Part shown: positions 53,758-62,800 of the stretch, in pieces | How the letters are laid out: each line of letters begins with the position of its first letter | How positions within the stretch are numbered: position 1 is the first letter of the stretch | The notes under the pieces: generated by a model | Told to the model about the DNA's origin: nothing | What the model saw: only the letters and a program-made list of their open reading frames with translations | Database searches by the model: none | Program-made: the position numbers and the translations under genes | Origin: Flammeovirga agarivorans | GTDB lineage: Bacteria; Bacteroidota; Bacteroidia; Cytophagales; Flammeovirgaceae | DNA: 64,000 nucleotides | Reading direction: 5' to 3' | NCBI RefSeq assembly: GCF_012641475.1 | Contig: NZ_JABAIL010000001.1 | Location: 930,001 to 994,000, forward strand

Positions 53758-56226
53758 ATGAAAAAGTATATATACATAGTATTTCTGTTGATATCATCAA
53801 TGACCTTAGGTCAGACAATGCAAAATCAAAAAGTTCAGAATATCGATGAAAGAAATGATGAACGTTTTGAAAATATGGACTATGCATCCGCACTAAAGCA
53901 TTATAAAAAGCAATATGAAAAGGAAACTGATTTAGAAAAAAAGCAAACGTATGCTATTCATGTTGCAGAGTGTCTTCAGAAACTAAATAAGCCACAGGAA
54001 TCAGTTCAAGTTTTTCATGAACTAGATAGCGCTGGAATTGAAATTTCAGGAGAAATAGCGGAGATTTATGCAGATGCGTTAAGTAATACCGGAGAGTATA
54101 AGGAAGCTAAAAAGTGGTACAAGGTAGCGTTTAATGAGCCAAATGGTCAGAACTCTGCAAGGATATATGGAAAGATGAAAAACCTTTCAATGATTGATAC
54201 TCTTCAGCTAGATAAGGACTTATTTCTTGTGAATAATGCTCCATTTAACTCCGAGAATGATGATTTTAGTCCATTGGTATATAATGGTGGAGTTGTCTTC
54301 GCCTCTAATCGCCCCAAAGGAACGGGTGCAAAAAAATATGCATGGGATGGTGGATCATTTCTGGACCTTTTCTATTATGATTCTACTGGAAACATTAAAA
54401 ATTTCTCTAAGAAGATCAATAGTAAATTTCATGAAGCTTCCGCTGCTATAAGCCCTGATGGGAACATGATTGTATTTACAAGAAGCGATAAAAAAGAAAA
54501 AACGGAAGACAAGCAAAGTAATTTACAGTTAATGGTCTCTTCTAAAAATCAAGATGGAACTTGGGGCAAACCTTCTGGTTTTTTATGGAACTCTGTAGAT
54601 TTTTCTACAGGGCACCCTGCTTTCTCAACAGACGGTAAAAGGCTTTATTTTGTGTCAGATAGACCTGAAGGTGTAGGAGGTGCTGATATTTACTATTCTG
54701 AGGTTTCAGACGGAGGGAAGTTTGGTTCTCCGGTGTTGATGGGTAAAGAAATTAATACAGTAGGGAATGAGGTGTTTCCTGTGATTATTAACGATAAACT
54801 ATATTTCTCATCCAATGGTTGGGGAGGTTTAGGGGGATTGGATATTGTGATGCAAGACCTCAATAATATACAGTCTAGACCAGTGCACTTAAAAGCTCCG
54901 ATCAATTCTAGTTATGATGATTTCGGGGGTGCACAAATCGATATGAATACCTATTATATCTCTTCAAACAGAGCAACAACATCTTCATCAAATGAGAATG
55001 ATAATATTTTAGAAATCAAAAAGAGCTTTTTCAAAGGAATTGTTATTGATAAGTTCACAAGGGAACCTATCGAAATGGCCGATGTTACAGTTCTTGGAAA
55101 AAGAGTAGCTATTTCAGATAGTGCTGGGTTATTTAAAGTGAGTTTTGAAGATTGGAATCAACAAGATATTATTGGTGGTAAAGATGGGTACCAACCCGAT
55201 TCAGTTTTAAGCGAAGAGGCTGTGTCAAAAATCAGTACTGGAGAATTAATAGTTCTTGAATTATCCAGACCAATTATTGAAGGGGTTGTATATGATTCTT
55301 TGTCTAAAGAACCATTAATAGCAAGAGTTACGATTGCAGAAAGGTCTACAGGAAAAAAAATAGAAGTATTTACTGATTCAACAGGGTATTATCGAATTCC
55401 TGTGATGGCAAACGAACATTATGATTTTCTTTCAGAGAGGCCAAGGTATTTTACTCGAAGACAAGCTGCCAATACAGGAGTTCAAGTAATTACAGAACGT
55501 AATATTGCAATGAATCCTATTGTAGGTCAGAGAGTAAGAATCTACTATGATTTTGATAAGTTTGATATTCGTTCAGATGCATCACATTCTTTAGATACTG
55601 TAGTTACGGTAATGAAGTACAATCCTACAATTACCATTGAGTTGTCTTCACACACAGATATCAGAGGTAGAGAATCTTATAATCAGAAGTTATCTGATGA
55701 AAGAGCAAAAGAGGCATTTGATTATGCTGTATCAAAAGGGATTTCTGCAGATCGTATGACGTATAAAGGGTATGGTGAGACGATGCCGGTTATTGAGTGT
55801 AAAAACAAAAGGTGTTCTGAAGACGAACATCAGATGAACAGAAGAACAGAGTTCTATGTGACCGGATATATTAATGAAAAAGGGTATTTCGGAGATGATT
55901 ATAACAAGTTCTATCCAGATTCATTATCGGAAGTATTAGTAGATAGTGATGGGGAATTGATGCGATCAACTCAGAATACGATTACAGGTATTTTTGAAAG
56001 TATGATAGGTGGTGTTGAAGGGTATGATGTTTTCGCTTATGATGACCAAAATAAACCTTTGGCAAAAGATAAGACGACTAAAGAAGGAGTCTTTAATTTA
56101 ATTGTTCCTAATCAGTATAAATATAAAGTGGTGATAGAGAAAGAAGGTTTGGAAGTAACTCATCGATATATTAATCTCGAAGAGTTTGACGGAAAGAGTT
56201 CTTTTGATGTAGTCATTTATAAATAG
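53758..56226 (+). CDS. OmpA-family protein with TPR, PD40 propeller and carboxypeptidase-like regulatory domains
   Basis: 822-residue envelope protein. Signal ends TLGQ (residue 19). TPR-like helices cover about 30-150. A WD40/PD40 beta-propeller covers about 155-420 (SAAISPDGNMIVFTRSD, HPAFSTDGKRLYFVSDRPEGVGGADIYYSE, VFPVINDKLYFSSNGWGGLGGLDI-type blades). Two carboxypeptidase-regulatory-like beta domains cover about 425-600. An OmpA peptidoglycan-binding domain follows near 600-705 with VRIYYDFDKFDIRSDA, HTDIRGRESYNQKLSDERA and NRRTEFYVTG. A 110-residue C-terminal extension follows, unlike simple OmpA ends. Proteins of this layout pair with PorP/SprF in Bacteroidota and link the secretion or adhesin complex to peptidoglycan. 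Last gene of the adhesin operon. Confidence 0.9.
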   Translation: MKKYIYIVFLLISSMTLGQTMQNQKVQNIDERNDERFENMDYASALKHYKKQYEKETDLEKKQTYAIHVAECLQKLNKPQESVQVFHELDSAGIEISGEIAEIYADALSNTGEYKEAKKWYKVAFNEPNGQNSARIYGKMKNLSMIDTLQLDKDLFLVNNAPFNSENDDFSPLVYNGGVVFASNRPKGTGAKKYAWDGGSFLDLFYYDSTGNIKNFSKKINSKFHEASAAISPDGNMIVFTRSDKKEKTEDKQSNLQLMVSSKNQDGTWGKPSGFLWNSVDFSTGHPAFSTDGKRLYFVSDRPEGVGGADIYYSEVSDGGKFGSPVLMGKEINTVGNEVFPVIINDKLYFSSNGWGGLGGLDIVMQDLNNIQSRPVHLKAPINSSYDDFGGAQIDMNTYYISSNRATTSSSNENDNILEIKKSFFKGIVIDKFTREPIEMADVTVLGKRVAISDSAGLFKVSFEDWNQQDIIGGKDGYQPDSVLSEEAVSKISTGELIVLELSRPIIEGVVYDSLSKEPLIARVTIAERSTGKKIEVFTDSTGYYRIPVMANEHYDFLSERPRYFTRRQAANTGVQVITERNIAMNPIVGQRVRIYYDFDKFDIRSDASHSLDTVVTVMKYNPTITIELSSHTDIRGRESYNQKLSDERAKEAFDYAVSKGISADRMTYKGYGETMPVIECKNKRCSEDEHQMNRRTEFYVTGYINEKGYFGDDYNKFYPDSLSEVLVDSDGELMRSTQNTITGIFESMIGGVEGYDVFAYDDQNKPLAKDKTTKEGVFNLIVPNQYKYKVVIEKEGLEVTHRYINLEEFDGKSSFDVVIYK

Positions 56227-56233
56227 AAATTAT

Positions 56234-56282
56234 CAATAACAAAAAAGCCTAAGACCTTATTTCTTAGGCTTTTTTGTTATTG
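56234..56282 (+). terminator. Very long bidirectional terminator between adhesin operon and CHAT gene
   Basis: Perfect 20-bp stem CAATAACAAAAAAGCCTAAG / CTTAGGCTTTTTTGTTATTG with a 9-base loop. A-runs and T-runs within the arms provide a T-tract on either strand. It lies between the convergent stop codons at 56226 and 56301. Confidence 0.85.
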
Positions 56283-56300
56283 AATGATTTCTGATAATAT

Positions 56301-59300
56301 TTAGTTTATCAGTACAAATGCTCCCCAATAATAGGGGTTAGGATATTCTTTCTTTAAAGCCAATTGAGCATTTTTGAAAGCAATATCTTTGTTTTTTGTC
56401 TCAAACCATTGCTTGTAAAATTCATTCATCAGCTTTTGAGTAGCTGCATCATCTACACTCCACAAACTCATGATAATTGAATTAACACCTGCGATGCTAA
56501 AAGCGTATTGAAGACCAGAGATACCATCTCCTGCAGAGATCTCAGATACACCTGTCTGACATGCTGATAAGATCAATAACTCTGTATTTTTAAGGTTTAG
56601 ACCTTTCACTTCATAAGCAGTTAAGATACCATCATTACCAGAATCATAGATATCAGTCAGCTCTCTATTTTCTTTTTGTGAAACTTCAGTAAAGAACAAC
56701 CCAGATTTTAATAGTGGGTTATTCAAAATAGGAAACTGTAATTCATCCAAATAGAAACCATGAGTAGCCACATGCATAATGTAAGGTGAGGTTTTCATTC
56801 CTTTTATGTTCTCTTCAGTTGCTTGGAATTGTGATAAAGAAGTCACATTCCACCCCTGTTTTTTGAACATTGTTTCAGCATTTTTTATTTCAGTATCCGT
56901 ACCCGGTAAGTTATTAAGGTAGAAATAATAGCCACCGTCAGAATCTGAAGTAGCTTCTTCTGTCACTCCTCTGGATACACCTTCTCCTGAAGTACCATCA
57001 TGTTGGAAAACGGGGTTGCCTACAAGAAGGATGTCTTTGGATACTAACTTCTTTTGTGTCTTGGTTTTGATATCAGCTGTACTTATTACTAAATGAATAT
57101 TTTCTTCTTCAATAATATGTTTACCTGTAGCAGAGTTCTTCATGATATTTAAGTTAATACCATTATAGATACCATCTTTACTTAGGTAAATTTTAGTAGT
57201 AGTGATATTTAGAGTGTCTAAAACCTTACGAATAGGCTTCCAGTAGTAATCGTATGGATTCACCTTTTTCTTGGGTTTATTCGTAGACATAACCAAAGAT
57301 CGACTATGTGGTGTAGTCAGACGGTTATAGATCGCCAAAAGATCAGTTTCCATAAGTCTTGCGTTTCCGATAGGAACAAACTTAGGGGACTTCAGTTCTT
57401 TCGAAATAATGATAGCGGCATAGGATTCTTTTGCTTTATTGATATTCTTCAACTTGATAATTTCAATAGCCACTTCTCCTTCTTCAAGGCTTTTTTGTGT
57501 ATCCTGCCACTTTATAGACTTTTTGATACCTAATGAATCTTGTTTGGTATTGGTGGCATATACCAACGATTTTTCAAGATTATTGATTCTGTCCGTAGTC
57601 ATGTAGGTATCAATACCGAGTGCCTTTCTTTCTGACTTAGACATAAAGTTAACAGTGGCTAACTTCGATTTTAAATGCTTAAGGTTTTCTGCATAGTTCG
57701 TAAACATTACAGAGTTTCTATACTCATTTAATTGTTCAATCTTATTCTTTCTCGTCATCGCTTCTTTTAAGAAGTACTTACGGTAGTTCGTATGAATATC
57801 GTAAGCCTTCGCTCTCATTAGAGGAGACTTTATGCCTCTTTCAGAAGCCATCATGCTGTAGAAGTAAACAAAAACCCCACTAGAGTAATGTATGAAGTTA
57901 ATTTTCTCGTCTTCACTCGTAAACTTCAATTGCTCATCATATTGTTTAAAGCGAAGGTCTACTGCTTCCAATATCAGTTGTTCTGCTTCAGGCCATTTAT
58001 TTTGAAGGGAATTGACATAAGCAATTCTGGCCATGATTCCAGGTTTGTAAATAGAGGTGTTGTCGAATGTGTTGACTACCTTCTTGTATTCGGCTAACGC
58101 TAGTTCGTACTTCTTCTGAGCGAGGTAAATATTCCCTTTGCAGTCAATGATCTCAATACGTTGGTATTCTTTTTCATCAATACCTTGTTTCTCTGCAAAT
58201 TGATCTGCTTTTTCAAAGTACTCCAAAGCTAAATCAAACTCTCTATTTTTTAGGGCAGCTTTTCCAAGAATATTATTTCCTTTAATCAATAGGGTGTGAT
58301 TAGGATTTAAATTGAGGATAACACTATCAATAGACTGTTGAGTTTCCTGAACTATAAGATTTATATCCTCATCACCTTCACTTAATTGAGCATTGAGAAG
58401 ACTAAGTTTTACTTTAAAGTAACTCAAACCTCCCTGCATATTTCTTTTCTTGATGAATCGAAGCTCACTAGAACAGATATTTACAGCATCATTTACCCTA
58501 CCTAGAGTTACGAAAAGAGAGCCTAACACCGCAACGGCATCACTGTAATGCCTAGTGAAGAATACTTTCTCTTGGCGAACAAGTGATATCAACTCCATTA
58601 GCTTTAACTCCGCTGAGATATAATCACCATTGATGAAATCTAATTCTCCGGCCACTTTTAAATAGAAGAAATCAAGATCCCTTTTGTTGTAATTATGCTC
58701 CTGAGATTTTGCAAGGTAATTGGTGGCATTTTTTGTATCACCTTTCATCATGTAGATATCTGCCAATTGGAGTAGAGATTCTACGTATACGTTGTTATCG
58801 CTATTATTTACATCAAAGTTTGAAATGATTTTTTCATAGAAACTGATAGCATTCTTAAAGTAATTTTGTGCTTTTAGTGTATTGGCGATCTTAAAATAAG
58901 CAACTAAAGTGGCAGGGTGTTTTGGTCCTAATGATGCTTCTAATAACTCTTTACAATCATCGTAATGAGTATAAGCCATTCGGTATTCGTTTTTTAACAA
59001 GAAAACATCACCAATTTCGAGAAGCATATCAGTAAATAAGGGGCTTTTTTCGAGATGTTGTGCAATAAGTGAACTTTGAACTTCTTCTAGAATTTTATTG
59101 GCCTTTTCAGGTTTAAACCATTTGGTGTACAGTTGAGCTTGGAGATTCTTAATCCATTCTATTTTCACAGTACTCTCCACTTTTGATTTCCCGAAGTTGG
59201 TATTGTAAGAAGATAGACTTTGATTAAAATATTCTTCACTTTTTTCAAACTCATTGAGATTGAGATGGATGATAGCCCTGTTGATTATACAAAGGTTATA

Positions 59301-59768
59301 ATCAGGATGTTGCTTAGTAAGCGTTTTGGTATAAATCATCTCCGATTCATTGACGATCGGAATTGCTTTATAAGTATCTCCCAAGCTTAATAAACAGTAG
59401 GCCTTGTAGTTTAAGGCAAGCCCATAGTCTGGGTATAACCAGCCCGAAGAATTATCCATGATTTGGATACTCTCGTCTAGAAATGTTTGTGCGGTTTGAT
59501 ACTCTTTTCTAAGTATCGCTAGTTCTGAAGAAACAATAAGAGGAATTACTACTTCTACACTTTTGGATCCAAACTTACTTTTAACTTGTGAAACCCAGGC
59601 TTTCGACAGCTTCTTAGCATCAAGTAATTTACCTTGAAATTGGAGAGAATAGATAGAATCCGGGGTAATGATTCTTTCTGCTTCTTCTGCAATTGATAAA
59701 TAGGTAAAGTTTAGGAATAAAGTAAGAAATAAGAATGCCCTTTTGACATTTTTATAGCTTAGCATCAT
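56301..59768 (-). CDS. Exported TPR-CHAT protein (caspase-like peptidase domain)
   Basis: 1155 residues from the chosen start at 59768 (MMLSYKNVKRAFLFLTLFLNF). The longer frame to 59807 is rejected because its ATG lies inside a -7 element. A signal-like helix (about 6-27) is followed by many TPR-type repeats (about 60-690). A C-terminal CHAT domain (about 800-1155) carries both catalytic residues: His1003 in HVATHGFYL and Cys1070 in LILSACQTGVSEISAGDG, then GLQYAFSIAGVNSIIMSLWSVDD. CHAT peptidases are clan CD relatives of caspases and separase. Those studied, such as the TPR-CHAT partner of type III-E CRISPR, are cytoplasmic, but this one appears exported. Neither substrate nor partner is known. 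No CRISPR gene is present. Confidence 0.88.
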   Translation of the reverse strand: MMLSYKNVKRAFLFLTLFLNFTYLSIAEEAERIITPDSIYSLQFQGKLLDAKKLSKAWVSQVKSKFGSKSVEVVIPLIVSSELAILRKEYQTAQTFLDESIQIMDNSSGWLYPDYGLALNYKAYCLLSLGDTYKAIPIVNESEMIYTKTLTKQHPDYNLCIINRAIIHLNLNEFEKSEEYFNQSLSSYNTNFGKSKVESTVKIEWIKNLQAQLYTKWFKPEKANKILEEVQSSLIAQHLEKSPLFTDMLLEIGDVFLLKNEYRMAYTHYDDCKELLEASLGPKHPATLVAYFKIANTLKAQNYFKNAISFYEKIISNFDVNNSDNNVYVESLLQLADIYMMKGDTKNATNYLAKSQEHNYNKRDLDFFYLKVAGELDFINGDYISAELKLMELISLVRQEKVFFTRHYSDAVAVLGSLFVTLGRVNDAVNICSSELRFIKKRNMQGGLSYFKVKLSLLNAQLSEGDEDINLIVQETQQSIDSVILNLNPNHTLLIKGNNILGKAALKNREFDLALEYFEKADQFAEKQGIDEKEYQRIEIIDCKGNIYLAQKKYELALAEYKKVVNTFDNTSIYKPGIMARIAYVNSLQNKWPEAEQLILEAVDLRFKQYDEQLKFTSEDEKINFIHYSSGVFVYFYSMMASERGIKSPLMRAKAYDIHTNYRKYFLKEAMTRKNKIEQLNEYRNSVMFTNYAENLKHLKSKLATVNFMSKSERKALGIDTYMTTDRINNLEKSLVYATNTKQDSLGIKKSIKWQDTQKSLEEGEVAIEIIKLKNINKAKESYAAIIISKELKSPKFVPIGNARLMETDLLAIYNRLTTPHSRSLVMSTNKPKKKVNPYDYYWKPIRKVLDTLNITTTKIYLSKDGIYNGINLNIMKNSATGKHIIEEENIHLVISTADIKTKTQKKLVSKDILLVGNPVFQHDGTSGEGVSRGVTEEATSDSDGGYYFYLNNLPGTDTEIKNAETMFKKQGWNVTSLSQFQATEENIKGMKTSPYIMHVATHGFYLDELQFPILNNPLLKSGLFFTEVSQKENRELTDIYDSGNDGILTAYEVKGLNLKNTELLILSACQTGVSEISAGDGISGLQYAFSIAGVNSIIMSLWSVDDAATQKLMNEFYKQWFETKNKDIAFKNAQLALKKEYPNPYYWGAFVLIN

Positions 59769-59804
59769 TAGATATTCGTTGAAATGGAATTGAGTTAATA
59801 AGTG

Positions 59805-59812
59805 CAAAGATA
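59805..59812 (-). promoter_or_regulatory. Candidate -7 element of the TPR-CHAT gene
   Basis: On the - strand TATCTTTG matches TAnnTTTG exactly. Transcription would start near 59798, about 30 bases before the ATG at 59768. This decides against the upstream ATG at 59807. No clear TTG lies 19-21 bases upstream. Confidence 0.4.
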
Positions 59813-59894
59813 GTGAATGATTACTTATTTATCATTAGGATGCTACTTTTTTCTTTAAATAATTAAACTTTACATGTGTAAGATGTATGAAGTG

Positions 59895-62800
59895 TTAGGA
59901 GTTTTCTTCTTTTTGTGTTTTGTACTCTTTTCGATACTGTGAAGGAGAAACATTGTACTTCTTCTTGAAACTAACTCTAAAGTACTTTGCATCAAGAAAA
60001 CCCACTCTTAGCATTACTTCTGAAATAGGAAGGTTACTTTTTTCGAGTAATTTCTTAGCGTATTTAAGTCTGAAATTGCGGAGAAACTCAGTAGAAGACA
60101 TTCCTGTTTGTTGTTTTATCTTTTTGTATAATGAAGACTGACTTAATCCCATTTCTTTTTGAATTTTCTGAACATTGAATTCAGGGTCAGCAAGGTGTTC
60201 TTCTATCAGGTTGGTGATCTTTTTGATTAATTGTTCATCCTCATTTAAAGGAACGACTTCTTTAGATTCCGATAGTACTTCTGCTCTGTATATATTCTTA
60301 AAATACTTTCTACTATTAATGAGGTTCTGTAAGTGAGTTTTAAGAATAGAAATGTGGAAAGGTTTAGAAATACACAAATCTGCACCAGCTTTTAATCCAC
60401 TTACTTTAGTTTTTTCAGTAAGATTTGATGCGATTAAGATGGTAGGAATAATAGCCAGTTTAGCATCTTTCTTAAGCTTTTTAATCACTTCAATGCCATT
60501 ATTGCCTTCTAAAGTGTGATCTATAATGATGATATCTACTGGGGTCTTACTTAAGAATCCCATCATGTCTAATGGGTTATCAAAAGTATGTAGGTGGTAT
60601 TCGCTTAATATATTACTTAAAAAAGTGACAGCATCTTTATTGTCATCCAAAATCGCTATATGTTGATCTACTTTTATCACCTGTTCTGAAGTAGATTCGT
60701 AGATCTCAGAGTTAACAAACAAAGCACTACTTTCCTCAACATCCATCTTAATTTCTGATGTAGAATAACTCTCTTTATTGATTGGGAAACTAATTCTAAT
60801 AAAATCGTTTCCTGTTTGTGGTAATTGAATACTTCCTTTATGTTTTTTGAGATAAAGTTCACTCATTGGAATACCTACAAGCGATGTTTTCCTTTTAGTT
60901 AAATCGATATGTTTTTGATGCATATTGGTATTTAAAAGGTGAATATCGATATGACAAAGCTCCTGTAACTCTTTAAATTCAGTATCCAACATTATCATAA
61001 TATGGTCTGAAGAGGAAGAATTTTGCAATACAGAAAGGAATAAAAAGTGTAATACAGTTTCGATCTTTTCTAAATCAAACCAGCCTGAAACATCTTCTTC
61101 AGGTAGTTTTACTTCAATTTGAATACTTTGCTGTTGTGCCTGTAATTGGAAAGATTCCTTAAAGTTTAATAAAAATGTATTGAGATTGTATTGGTAAACT
61201 TCTAATTGTAACTCCCCTTCATCTTGAGTTTTATTAGTTAAGATAAATCGAAGGATATTATGCATTTTAGACGCATTAAAGAAAAGCATCTGCAACTGTT
61301 TTTTCAATTTTGAATTAGTGTTGCGTTTATCAAGAATCATGTTCTCTAATGGCATCAATAATTGATTAATAGGAGTATTCAGTTCATGGATGATATCCTT
61401 ATAGACTTGCATGTTTTCTTGCTGTAGTTTATTCTGTTGAGCTTGAAGTTCTAATTGAGAATTAATTTTTGCTCTATTGTCAATAAACTTCTTCCAATAG
61501 TAAATCATCAGAATAAAAACTAAGACATAGATAAACTTCGCCCACCAAGTTCTCCAGATTGGAGGCTCTATCTGAATGGATAGAGAATAAGGAGTACTCC
61601 AAGGTCCGCCAGCTACTTTTGTGGCAATAAGTAGAGTGTAACTTCCTGGGGCTAGATTACTAAAACTTGCCACATTGTTTTTGCCTACATTATTCCATTC
61701 CTTATCCCATCCATGTAAATAGTACTTATACATTAAAGTTTCGGGGTGTTTATAGTCGATCCCTTGGTATTTTACAGAAAACTGATTTTGACTGTAGGAT
61801 AAAATGATTTCATCAGTATCCGTAATACTATTGGTGAGAATTTGATTTTCCTGATGAGGAATAATTTTTTCATTCAACACCTTTAATTCAGTGAGTACAA
61901 TGTTAGGAGAGTATGTTTGAGGAATGATTTCACTAGGAGTGAAGTAATTTAGACCTCCTGCACCGCCGAAATAGATATCACCTCTTTTAGTCATAGCTTT
62001 GGAGCCATCCATAAAATCGCTGGACTGTATTCCAACATCAATACTATGTTTGTTGACAATTTTTAATGGATAATCAAATTCTATAATACCATGGTTAGAT
62101 GATAGCCATAATTTTCCGTTTTGATCTTGTTGTATAGCATGGATAATATTAGAAGTGAGTTCCTTGTGGTCCTTAAATTCTTCAAGTCTTTTTTCTTGGT
62201 AATGATAGGCAAGAAGTCCTTTGTCGTAGGTACCAATCCAAAGAATATCTTTTTCTTGATCAAATAAGAGATCAAAAATGATCTCAATATTTACAGGTAA
62301 TTTGATGGGTTGTAGAACTTTTGAATCAATGTTATAATTAAATAAACCACCATCATCGAAAGTACCCAACCATAACTTATTGCCTTTACTACAAATAGAT
62401 CTGATATCCATAGTTCTTGTTCTATCAATACTTACCGCTTTTTGCAAGTCTTCGTCATAGTAATGCAAACCACCTCTGTTCGTACCAAACCAAATTGTAC
62501 CATTTTTATCTTCTCCAAATGATCTGATATCTTGGACTAGTAATCCCTGATCCATACCAATGCGTTGAAACCCATCTATTCGAGGTAAGTATAAATTGAC
62601 ACCCCCATTATAAGTACCAAACCAAAAACGGTCTTTTGAATCTTTAAAAGCACTAATAATATTATTATCAGAGAGGGAGGTCGTATCGTTGGGTATATGA
62701 ATATATCGATGAGATGTTTTGTATTTTGTATTGTATGTGGTGATGCCTTCTCCATCTGTTCCGGCCCAAATTGTTTGATTATCATCCACAATAATACCCC

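Noticed and set aside
56301-59768. TPR-CHAT protein as part of a type III-E CRISPR system
   Set aside because: No Cas7-11-like gene, reverse transcriptase or repeat array occurs in the window, and the protein carries a signal-like N-terminus.
59769-59807. ATG at 59807 as start of the TPR-CHAT gene
   Set aside because: This ATG lies within a TATCTTTG promoter element on the same strand. Starts at 59768 or 59765 give a clean signal sequence.
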